Below, piece after piece: positions 34,401-45,200 of a stretch of DNA of 64,000 bases. The stretch's first letter is position 1. Every line of letters starts with the position of its first letter. Source of the stretch: Dryomyza anilis (lineage: Eukaryota > Arthropoda > Insecta > Diptera > Dryomyzidae); NCBI GenBank assembly GCA_951804985.1, contig OX638132.1, forward strand, positions 86,742,696 to 86,806,695. The letters are read 5' to 3'. The position numbers and the translations under genes were made by a program. A model generated the notes under the pieces. That model saw only the letters and a list, made by a program, of their open reading frames with translations, ran no database searches and was not told the origin of the DNA.

Positions 34401-36331
34401 GTGGTGATTGCATGCGTGAACGTGAACGTGTGCGTGAGCGATAAGCAGCAGGCGGCGTCTTGCGTTTTGTATGTCGCGCAGTTTTAGAGCCGCCTGCCGT
34501 CGACGATCTGCTGGATGCACTTGAACTTGATGTGTAGCTGTAACGTCGTCGATGCATTGTCCGCGAATATGAGCGTCGCGGTGAACGTGAATGCGTGCGT
34601 CGATGCGTACGTGATCTCGAGCGTGATTTCGAACGTCGATTGCGCCGTTTGTGATGCTCCAACGAGCTAGAGCGCGAATGACGTCGCCGCCGATTCGGAC
34701 TGCGTGTACGTGAACGTGTGTACGAACGACGATTTCGGCCTCTTGGACTGCGGCTTCTGCTTGATTTGTCACGTTCCCGCGTGTGTCGTGACGATTCGTT
34801 CAACTGCTTCAACTTTTCCAAATTATCTTTGACCTTTTGCGCGTAGCTGGTTTGGCCGGCGGCTAGCGCGCCCGCACATGCAGCGGCCAGCGATGATTTA
34901 GCTGGTGCCGCCGCACCTTTACCTAAATTAATGGAGATTTTCGAATGCGGCTGCAACTCATCTTCGCCGCCAAAGGAGGTGATGTACGTAATTTTGCCCG
35001 TGTTTGCATCTGCTGGCGAAGGAGAACGCGAGTCAGTGTCCTCGTGTTTGCCCCCTTCACCGCCACGGGCGCCACCACCTGCCTCCTCCTTGGCAGCATA
35101 ACTAGGCGGACTAAAGGGACGACTTGCTATGCGACGTTCTTTTTGCGCACGACGCTCACGTCGCGATTTGCGTCCACTAAGCAACATTTTTTCCTGCTCC
35201 TCCTCGCGCGCCATTCGCATTGCCTCAGCTTCGTCGGCATCTTTGGTCAGAAACGAGTAGAAGTCATTGCTCAACATGCCGTAGTTGCGACCGCAACCAT
35301 TGAGCTCGTGCGCCTGCGTTGTGTCCAGCTTTGATATCTCAATAGCCACATCCATGTCGATGTCCGACTCCGAATCCGAGTCGGAATCCTTTTCCGATTT
35401 TGCAGTTGTGGGTGCTGTACTTTGTACCGCAACGTTCATAAGATGGCTGAAGGGCTGTGGTCCGACCGAGGACTCGCTGTCGTCATACGAGTAGCCTATG
35501 GTGGCGCCCGACTTGTGCTGTTGCTTTTTCTTGCCCAGACTGCGTTCGGCCTCCAGCTGCGCATTGGCGCCGTACTGCTCCTCTAAGTACAGCTGATGCA
35601 GGAACTTGTCTTCGGCGACATTGAGGAAATCATTTTGCGCCAGTATACGATACCGTTCGTAATTGCACTGACGCTCTTCCGTTGATATCTCGGCGGCTTC
35701 CGTGTCGCTCTGCTTGGCCACCGGCGGAATGTAGTCAAGATGAGCGCGCACGTCGAAGCGGTCGATGAGGTTATCTTGATGGCCCTGCCAAGGCACACTA
35801 CATACACAGTGAAGTAATTTGTTAATTACGAACTACATGAAACAGGGATTGAAATCGCAATCGAATACTTTATTCGTTTAAATTTAGCAAACGACTACAT
35901 TAGAAAATTTACTTTTATTTTGTCATACTTCAAAATTTTAAAAGGATTCGTTTTGCTTTCAATCGCCGTTTTTTATATTTTTTGAAATGAATAAAAAAAA
36001 GGAAAAAAAAAAATAAAAATGGTCGGTTTCAGCCGAAATATCACTTGCATGATGGCAGCTCCATCCCCGGCGGCAGCCACTGCTGGGTCCAAATGTATTT
36101 TGCAACGACGTCCATGTAATTGAATGAACTGTGTTGGATCAGCTTGCTGCGTTCATGCAAAAGGCAATAATACATTATTTTTTGTTCTGCTATATTTAGC
36201 TAGGTCTATCATACTCCACTTTGCGTACTCACAATTCTTTCATAAAAATCCTGTCTGCGTTCCGCCCTTTTACGATAGTCGACTATCATGCCACGAATGC
36301 GACGCTCCTGTTTTCTTGCCTCATGCCACAT
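31444..36331 (-). CDS. Clasrp: CLASRP/SWAP2-type SR-related splicing factor (seven exons)
   Basis: Exons on the minus strand: 36331-36233, 36146-36049, 35797-34031, 33977-33854, 32642-32558, 32454-32349 and 32281-31444; all phases agree, giving 1,038 residues. CLASRP is a nuclear SR-related protein that binds CLK kinases and influences alternative splicing. The start MWHEARKQERRIRGMIVDYR is the invariant family N-terminus. PWQGHQDNLIDRFDVRAHLD and ERQCNYERYRILAQNDF form the DRY_EERY (SWAP N-terminal) domain. Acidic and Ser-rich stretches, GKITYITSFGGEDE, a long RS region and the helical LKRKMQNLLNKQYKADKRAE follow. The C-terminus is RS then RD/RE repeats, with His/Gln runs, ending KKLKKLVDY-like (KLKKLVDY). 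It is longer than human CLASRP (674). Intron 2 appears to be GC-AG. The small exon at 33854-33977 has no domain. Confidence 0.92.
32643..33853. other. Clasrp intron 4, 1.2 kb
   Basis: AT-rich. It carries a TTCCAGTGACAGCTTTTGTTA word at about 33175 related to the one at 30.3 kb, and several palindromic CGATATCG words at 33450-33600. No nested gene. Confidence 0.5.
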
Positions 36332-37652
36332 ATTTCAATTTTTCGCGCACACACAATCGTAGATAATATAAGCGGCAATTGCTTTTAATTATTGTAATAT
36401 TTATTACATTTATTATTCCATCACAATATGCTTTAATTCACAACCACATGAAAAACTTTAAACAATTGACGGACCGCATTCGATAATCTACTGAAGCTGT
36501 CACTTTGACAGTGCGGCAAAAAGGACTCGTGCGCAGTAACAACATTGCTGAGTTGTCAAAAAATTACCCACCAAATTAGAGATGAACATGTTCTGTACCG
36601 ATTTCGTGGGTGTTCAGGTAAAAAAATCCGTTATTGGTTGAATTTTACGGTACCCGTACACCAACCATGAAGTACAAATACAAAATATAAAAATATTGCA
36701 CTTCGTATTGTCAACAAAAATGTTAGCTCTAGCACCAACACATTTTTTTTATAATTAACCTAAATTACGTTTGGCGATTCAAAATAATTAATTATTAAGA
36801 TAATTTTGATTGTAAAAAACGTTGATAAATATCAATGAAAAACCATCATAGTTTGCTCGTAAATAACGATGGCTCGTATTTTTCGAGTGTTTATATCGTA
36901 AATCAAAATTTATTATTATTATATTCTAAATTTTATCATATACGGGTGTTTTTAGTTTGTTTATTGTACCTCGTGTCGATGTATAAATTAAGATGGAAAC
37001 TGTAGGCGTTTTCGAATCATTTATTATTCTTGTATATGATTATTTTATTCATTATTTACGAATATATGCTTTCATTTACGATATCGTTTATGATATCGCA
37101 TTTTAGTTTTTGTTATAATTTTTAGTATTCATTTTTCTATCGACCCATATAAGTTAATCGTCGATAGATATGACTGCTTAGTTCAACTTTTGCATAAAAA
37201 CTATATTTTAGCGTTGAAAGCGATGCCAAAAAAACAAGGCAAATGTAAAAATGTGTTAATTAATTTTGAATCATTTTTGTATCGAGTGTATAACGAAAGA
37301 AATACAGTAGTGCGACAAAGTATTAACGGCCACATATCGGTTCCAAAATGTATATGAACGTTTTTTTGTAATTGTTTTAATAACGGTTTTTCAGTTGATG
37401 CGTGTGGCGGTTTGGTCGAATTCTTGACTGCATTTATGATAATTTTAGAACACCCTGTTATATTACAATCCATTCAAGAAAAAGAGTGTTAAAAAATATC
37501 CCTGACCAAAACAAAAAACCGTAAAATATTGCCGCTTGTCAATGAATTGTTATCCTTTTCAATCGATTTTAGTCCTGTCATTTCTCATGTCCGGCAAAGT
37601 GCCTTATAATTCACATACTTTTGTTAAATTTATTCTTGTTTAAATCTGAAAA
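36332..37652. other. Divergent intergenic region between Clasrp and the FAM149-like gene
   Basis: It presumably holds both promoters. A short stretch near 36495-36560 (GCTGTCACTTTGACAGTG, an imperfect palindrome) lies about 165-200 bp upstream of the Clasrp ATG. The remainder is AT-rich with no coding signal. Confidence 0.45.
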
Positions 37653-39017
37653 ATGTTTTCAAATATATCACAACGTTTAGCTGGCAACTGTTATCTTTAC
37701 AAACGCGAAGACAGTTTCACTTCCGGTGATATGGGCGCTGACTTCCGCTACAACGCGGCTCAAGAAGACGATGATGATGACGACGAGGACGATTTGGAAT
37801 ATTTACACGACATACCATACTCTTCGAGTAGTCTGGACCGCAGTTCCATCGGTTCTATACCCTGGGCCGACGATGCAATAAAGAAAAATCAGGTTGACTG
37901 GGAGCACGTTGAAAATATGCTAAGCGGCCAGGTGGTGCTCACAGAGGAAACTGAATTGCGCAACGAAATCCTAGAGTGGCAGCGGAAATTTCCACAATTA
38001 CTGAACGACACAGCTAATGGTGGTGATGATGCCGAAAAGCGATTAAGTATCGATAGCAGCAACAATAACATTGGTGATTCCCTGGATATCAACTCAATTT
38101 CAAACTTAAATTTAAACTCACTGCTCGACGACGACGCACACAGCGAGGACAACAGTGATGAGCTAGACACGCCAACCAATGAAGCTCCACAAAACGGGCA
38201 CATTTTCAATAGACAGCGCGTTTCTGCCAACTCTAGGGAACCCGCATTGCACACACTAAAGCAAAAGACAGCAGATGCATTTATGCATCAACTGGACCAG
38301 GATCTGCTCATTCAATCAGTGCCGCTGCGTCTGCGGCAGAAAGTACAAGCACGTAAAAATAGTCGCCTTACGCAGCAGCCGCAAGAACATAAATTAGACT
38401 CCTTCACGTCCACACTATTGCCACCAACGCCGCCGCTACGCAGAACAGCGTACGCAGCCAAAGACTTAAATGTGCCCATTGTGCCACCGTCCGCCAACGT
38501 GCGAATGCCACCCATCCTCAATGTGTTGGAATCAAAGCGTCGTTTTCTGGGACTTACAAACAATCGCAGTTTCGTGCAACTTACGCCAGTGCAACAAACC
38601 AAATCGGCGGCAGTAACCAGTCAGCAGCGTGCGCGCAACGCGGCCAAGTCAGCGTGGCAAGTGCCCATTGCAGCGGTCACCATGAGTGGCCGCTTCTTCA
38701 ACAATCGGAACTCAATAATACTGCCGTCCATTAATATGCAACGTGCACATGAACAGGTAGTAGCTATGCATGGTAACTTTAATGAGCTACGTAGCACTTC
38801 AAACTCGACGCTCGGTTCTGCGGGCATGGGCAGATCAATGCATTTTAATGCAAATCGTCAACAACATGCAGACTACAATAGAGGTACCACAACAACGACG
38901 ACGACAACACCGTCGACGGGACGTTCGATATCGGCGGCGGTGCATGCGCAAACACGGAACGAATTCAATGCGTTCTACTTGCCCTACAGTGCGTCCAAAT
39001 TTAAAGTGTTTAAATAG
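37653..39017 (+). CDS. FAM149-like (DUF3719) protein, single exon
   Basis: A 454-residue intact frame. The N-terminal KREDSFTSGDMG matches the RESSFTSADTG motif of vertebrate FAM149B1. After an acidic run (EDDDDDDEDD, about residues 38-47) the segment VDWEHVENMLSGQVVLTEET followed by LRNEILEWQRKFPQL has the spacing of the DUF3719 helix pair (a short helix, then EC..W...FPHL in FAM149). Further on are low-complexity Asn/Asp stretches and two short motifs, MPPILNVLESKRRF and NRNSIILPSINM, which recall the conserved LPPI of the family. FAM149B1 has been linked to cilia in vertebrates; a role here is inference. No signal peptide or membrane segment. A polyadenylation signal AATAAA lies at 39085-39090. 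It converges on ash2 with stops 200 bp apart. The family assignment rests on short motifs and could be wrong. Confidence 0.6.
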   Translation: MFSNISQRLAGNCYLYKREDSFTSGDMGADFRYNAAQEDDDDDDEDDLEYLHDIPYSSSSLDRSSIGSIPWADDAIKKNQVDWEHVENMLSGQVVLTEETELRNEILEWQRKFPQLLNDTANGGDDAEKRLSIDSSNNNIGDSLDINSISNLNLNSLLDDDAHSEDNSDELDTPTNEAPQNGHIFNRQRVSANSREPALHTLKQKTADAFMHQLDQDLLIQSVPLRLRQKVQARKNSRLTQQPQEHKLDSFTSTLLPPTPPLRRTAYAAKDLNVPIVPPSANVRMPPILNVLESKRRFLGLTNNRSFVQLTPVQQTKSAAVTSQQRARNAAKSAWQVPIAAVTMSGRFFNNRNSIILPSINMQRAHEQVVAMHGNFNELRSTSNSTLGSAGMGRSMHFNANRQQHADYNRGTTTTTTTTPSTGRSISAAVHAQTRNEFNAFYLPYSASKFKVFK

Positions 39018-39084
39018 TCACAGTTTACAGCATAGCCTAAGCTTATTGTAATGAGTAGTATGTAGATATAAGAAATTCAAATTT

Positions 39085-39131
39085 AATAAATTTTTGTAAA
39101 TTAAAAATCAACAAATGGATGCATTTTTATT
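39085..39131. terminator. Abutting polyadenylation signals of two convergent genes
   Basis: AATAAA on the plus strand at 39085-39090 serves the FAM149-like gene. AATAAA on the minus strand (TTTATT at 39126-39131) is positioned for ash2. The two 3' ends must nearly touch or overlap. Confidence 0.6.
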
Positions 39132-39217
39132 CTTATTTTTAGGAAACATTATAAAAACATGTTTTTTTACTTTTTTGCTCAGTGTAACAGTCAATATGCA
39201 CTTATTGCTAGAATTAC

Positions 39218-42200
39218 TTATATATTAATGTTATCCAGACGCAGTCTGCCATCGTTTTCCGTGAGATACAGCATCTCAGACAGTGACTGTTCGCTTATGA
39301 GTTCCTCCACGCGATCACACATCTTTTAAAGGAAGAAATCAAATATTTAATTATTTAAATAGTCAAATTTAACATAATTTATTCATAAGAAAACTGTTTT
39401 AGGCGAATTAAATGTTTAAAAAATACATTTGTATTATGTGCCTAGAAAACCATTTTAATAAATTGTCGGTCCTTTAATTTATAATTTATTTCAATTATTA
39501 TGATATTTTTACTCAAGAATTTGCATTTGTTTTTGAATTTGAGTTTTTGTTATGTTTAGTGTCCGATTTTTGATTTGTGTTTGTTTTGTCTTTTGATTTT
39601 ATTTATTTTCGTTTTATGTATTTTTCTACAGATTGTGAGATTTTGACTGTTTATTTTTTTGTCTTATTGCAATTAATTTCGATTTAGTGTTTTTGTTTTT
39701 TTAGGGTTCAGGTTTAGAATTTTAAAATTTACTTTGTTTTTAATTTCGTGTATTTGTTTTTATTTTTGCTATTAAATTTTCAACTTGATTTTGTGTTTTT
39801 GTGTATTTGTTTTTATTTATCTTTTGATTCTATTGTTTTGATGTTGGTTTTATTTTTTGCTATTGTTTTTCTTTTGTTTATCCCATTTTGTTTTTGTGTT
39901 ATTACTTTTCTTTAGGATTTTTGTTTTTTGCATTTTTAACTTGTGGTTTTTGCTTTTATTTTTGATTTTGTTTTTGCGTTTAACTTTGTGTATTTAATTA
40001 TTTTTTTTGTTTGAATTTGGGTTGTTATTTTTGCTTTTTACTTTACTATAGTTTTTTATTTTTTGTTTTTGATTTTTGCTCTTACTTTACTTCAGTTTTT
40101 TTTGTGTTTTTGCTTTTAATTTTGTGTTTTCCCCTTTTCCCTATTTTGTTTGTGCGGTTCACTTCATTTTTTAGTTTTACTTTTATTTTGTATTTTTTAA
40201 CTTTTGGGTTTGATTTTATTTTTGCTTTTTTTTTATTCTATTGTGTTCACTTTTGATTTTGTGTTTTTGCTTTTGATTTGTGCTTTTGAATTTGTTTTTT
40301 TGTAATATTTTCAGTAGTTGAGTTTTTTGTTACGTGTTCGTAGCCGGTGAAGTGCCGAGTTATATAGTTTTGAAAGTTTATGTTGCATAGGAAGTGCCAC
40401 ACCCCGTTGCCCAATTTCGCCCATATTTAGTCTATGTCACCCTCCAGACACACCCTCCATTGTATCCATTTCAGTCAAATTGGTTTAGGGGTTTAGACGT
40501 GATGCTTGAACAAACAGAAAAACATACGGACCAAGAGTTTTATATAGATAGATCCCAAATACATTCTCTCCAATTTATTTTTTTATATTTTCTATTTTTA
40601 TATTTTGAGAAAATAGAACCAAAAAATATTTAACAAAAAATTGCTAAACAACGAAAAAAGATTCCTAATGAAAACTATTATTGTTGTTTATGACTCTAAA
40701 ATATTTTTAAACTTACGCCTTTAGCATTACATGTGGTCAACACTTCCGGATGCTTGAAGCTAGGTCCAAAGTTAATGCTGACGGTCGCACTCTTGTGAAT
40801 CGATATCGTCGGATAATACGAACCAGCATAGACATCGTTAAATGCCACACCCTGCGACTTGCCGTTCTTGAAGAATTCAATTTTACTGCCCGGCAGCACT
40901 TTTAACGTTTTCAATGTCTCCTGCACCTTGTCCTTGTCTTCATAGTAAAGATGCGACTTGAATTTTACCAATGGCTAAAGCAACAATATACAGCAGTTGA
41001 TTTAGAAATTCATCCATAAATAATATATTGACTGACCCTATCCTTGAAAGTGTGCGGCAAATAATTTAGGGTTTCCTCCTCTGGCAAATCGATCAGAAAA
41101 CCCACAATGTCACCCTCGACATATGCATCGCTATAATGCTTGCCATGGCTCTCATGAAAACGCGTTCCCTTGCGCGAACGCCACGAATAGCCAAATTTAT
41201 CATAGCCCAGCGGTGCCTGCAAGTTGCCATACTCCTGGCCCCAGCCGAGGCGTGTTGCCGAACCTTCGGGCATCTCCTCGATGGTAATTTCAAAGTACCA
41301 GCGTCCACGATTAACAGCTGCAAGTTGTATAAAATATATATTACAATTTTGATATATATTTTCAAACAATTATCACTTACAGTGGGTGGCACGTACCATG
41401 CAGTAGCCCTTCTCCCCGGTCACAGCCAAACGATCTTCGGCTATTTTAAGCTGTGGCGCACGATCGTGCAACGCCAACAGCACACAATTCGGCACCAAGG
41501 TGCGATACAACCAGCCGGGTATCGGTTTGCCTGCCCAATCGGAACTCTCGTCGAACTCTTGTCGAAAGGGTGCATGTGGATCGGGTTCGGCCAATATATA
41601 GCGGTAGCCATCCTTATTGAAAGGATGCTCCAGCGGATAACCATGCGGTGGCAGCTTCACATTAGCAGTTATATCAGAGCTGGGGCGTCCTTTTTTGCCC
41701 GTTGGTCCCGAATCAGTGCCGGGAAGTTTGCGTTTATTTTGGCGATTGTTTTTGGATAGCGAGGCTGAAAAAACATAGATAAACAAATGGTTCTTCTTAG
41801 TAAATGCTTATCTACTATTTGGAAAATAAACATAGTATAAACAGTAAGAATCGCCACAAATTCCAATTGCTGATGTCATATATTTTGTAGAGAACGTCAG
41901 TAGAAAAAAGATATAGTCTCGATGCTTATGGAATTTTAGGTAGGATTATTTTAAAATGTACTAAAGGTATTTTTATCAAAAAAAGATAAAAGATATGCGA
42001 ATAATTGGAATGCGATTCAAAAGATTAATCTTCAGTTGATAATCTTTTAGATTTTATCAGATATACAGATTTTGTTGCAAACAACAATATTTTGTTATTA
42101 TTGAAAAAGAATACTTTTAAAAAAATCTTTTTTGTTCACTTCTTTTTTTAATTTTAAGATATCATAATTGTGTATTCGAATTATTCTTATATTAATGTAT

Positions 42201-45200
42201 GCAGAGAAATATAATCTAAATGTATAGAATGGCACAATTTACAAAAATCTAATAATATTTCATTTGGTTTCTTTTGAACACCTTAATAAATTAAAATATA
42301 ATTAGATCACTTGAATTTCATCAAAATAACGCGAATTGTTCCATATTATATTTTGAATAGTTTAGATTCTCTTATTAGAATTGAAAATTCTCAAAATGTT
42401 TTTGATGTTTCCATCATTGGTTTACTGAAATCTCTATATAGCTTGTCCATGATCCCCAAATATTTGTATTAATTGATGAAAGCGTCTTAAACTTTCGAAT
42501 ATCATTCCAAATATTGATAATAATATACTACTTATTGTAGTATAAGTCAAAAACTTTTAAAAGTTAAAATAAAAATGGAAAAATGCATCGTATAATCACA
42601 GATCGATTTAATTACGATCTAATTACGAATGGTTTTTGAAAAATTCCGGGTCTGAACTCAAATCTGGAGATAGTTTTGCTCTACCTCAAGTATTGTGAAG
42701 TCTGAAGGCGCCTATGTTTTTTGAATTCTTATGGAAAATACTTTACTTGCAGGTGCAGTTTTTCAGTACAAGTTTAAACTTGGTTTAAACTTTTCCACAT
42801 ATTTCAAACGTCTATAGTTAATAATCAAATCGGCTAAATGTCGTTTAGTTTTGTTTAAGACAATTAGTAATGAGTTAGAATTAAATGTTTACTATTTGTT
42901 GACTATAGACTAAATTACATCTAGTTTAAACTACGTTTTATTTAAAAATGTGTCTGAAAATCTGGGCCTCAGAGAGGGAGCGTCGTACAGAAAAATGTTT
43001 TCTATGAAAATATGTTGACAGTCGCTGGGATCGAACCCGGGATCTTTATTGAAAAGGTCTATAAGAGCCATCAATTTCAATTTGTTCTCAAAATGAATTG
43101 AATCGCTTGCTCTGACTTGGAACTATTTGAATTATTTTATAAAACAATTTTTATATTGAGACATTAAATTTAAAAATTTCAAATGAAATTCGATCGAAAG
43201 ATTTTTGTTCAAGATATTGAAAATATGAATTAGAAGAACAGTAGCGCGAGTACGAAAACAAACCCATAAACAGCAATTGAACCCGTTTTCGATTCTTCGA
43301 TGAAAACTTTAGGAAAAACGAGAATTGTTGATTGCATCGGTAAAATGAAATTTAATGGAATTGCAGTATAATCGACCATATTATTTATAGAAATATAATA
43401 CGTAACCAACCAGATCAGAAATATAATACATAATCAAAAAATATTATTTAAAAAATTGAATGTATTAAGGTTATGATGAAGAGCATAGTGTGATAATTAA
43501 ACTGAACTGCTCAATCCACACCCGAAACAATTTTTCAGAATAATACTTTTTAGTGAATAATTAGATTGGTTCGAAATTTAATGACTGCCCTTCTTTTAAT
43601 CATATTTGAGTTTTTTGTATTTGGATATCAGGATAACATAAAAAGAGGAAAACAATGGCGCACAATCATAGACATTTTAAAGTCAACATTTAGAGTCGAC
43701 TCTAAATGATTATGCGCCTATCATTTAAAATTAAATTTTTAAACTACTGAAACTGACAAAATGTTCAGGAATTGTTTATCTTGTGAAAATCACTAAATGA
43801 AAAAGGGTAAGTAATATTTATAGAATAAAATATTTTATGAAATTATTAACTTTGCTATCAGATATATAGCGTCAGATGTCAGCGCGTTGTACTGTGAGCC
43901 GAAAGGTCCCATGTTCAAACCTGGGCTGGAGCTAACAACATATTTTCATTGGAAACATTTTTTTTATACCCTGCTACTTCTCGACAGACAATGCAAACCT
44001 CCACGAGTAAAAACTGTCCATGAAAAGTTCTCACCCCGCCATTCGAATTCAGCATTAATCTGTAGGTCCCACCACTTTGAGTACAAATATAACACGCACA
44101 GCTCAATTGGTGAGAGAGCTCGGCCTAAGTTCTTCAGGACTTTAACGCCAAAAAAAGATTGAATTATCGCTGCAATTTTCAAATTAATAATGTCAAATTA
44201 AATGACGAAATCTTAAGTGAACAACATTGTCACCCATACATTATTTAAAAGAAAAACACGACAAACGATAGAGTACCGTGTGTATTTGTCAACCTTACAA
44301 ATTAGTAATGATGTGTATTAGATTTTCTGCTGGGTTGACTTAAATTATCACGTTAATTGTTTTTATTATTGGTAAGTCATTTACATTTATGGAATACGTG
44401 CAATTTTGCATGCAATGCAACGATTATTGCACTATTCGTGATACGCTTTCGCAAAGATTTAGAATAATCTGAGGATTGACAATGATTTTGACCCACGGGT
44501 GAGGTGTGAAATATGAATTGATTGTGATTAACTTAACAATTAACACCAACTATAGGTTATGCTGTGTGCAAACATGGCATTATGTAAAGAAATAAATTTA
44601 AATTAAATGATAATTAAATCAACTAATAACCAATAATGTTACATACGTTCTTCCTCATGTTGCTGTGATACTTTTTGTTGTTGCTGCTGCTGCTGTTGAT
44701 GTTGTTGTTGTACCGTTGTATTATCCATTATGCATAAGATTTTCACTTCATTAAATTGGGTTTCACTTGAGTAACAATACGACTTGGCATTTAGCAACAA
44801 CAACAAGAGATAAATCTATAAGTTCGACAACAAGAGTAACAATAAAAACAAGAACAACAGAATAAAAGTGTAGCCCCAGCCCAAAAAACAATAAAAAGCA
44901 ACAACAAGAGCAATCCGCGTATATAAAATATTCGCAACAACAAAGCAACACAAACACTAAACGAGCAACCGACCGACCGACAAAGCAACCAACCGACGGT
45001 CCAACCAACCTACCGAACGACCGACCCTATCTATCCGAACGACAACATATAGGCTGTGGCGCAAATACTATGCAAACGCAAACGAAAATCAATGACGAAA
45101 TCGCAACCAGCAGCTCAACAAGCAGAATGCGCTGCGAGCGAAGTTGGAGAGAAAAATGCAAAAACAAAAAGCGTAATAAAAATAGTAATGAAATATTGTA

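Noticed and set aside
34362..35334. Alternative frames inside the large Clasrp exon
   Set aside because: Shadows of RS-repeat coding; only the frame joined by splice phases carries the DRY_EERY motifs.
41136..41759. 207-residue plus-strand frame
   Set aside because: Antisense to ash2 exons 5-6 and crosses an intron; no motif.
43018..43045. Minus-strand GGGTTCGATCCCAGC as part of a tRNA gene
   Set aside because: B-box-like word only; no paired arms or A box in the flanks. At most a decayed SINE or tRNA fragment.
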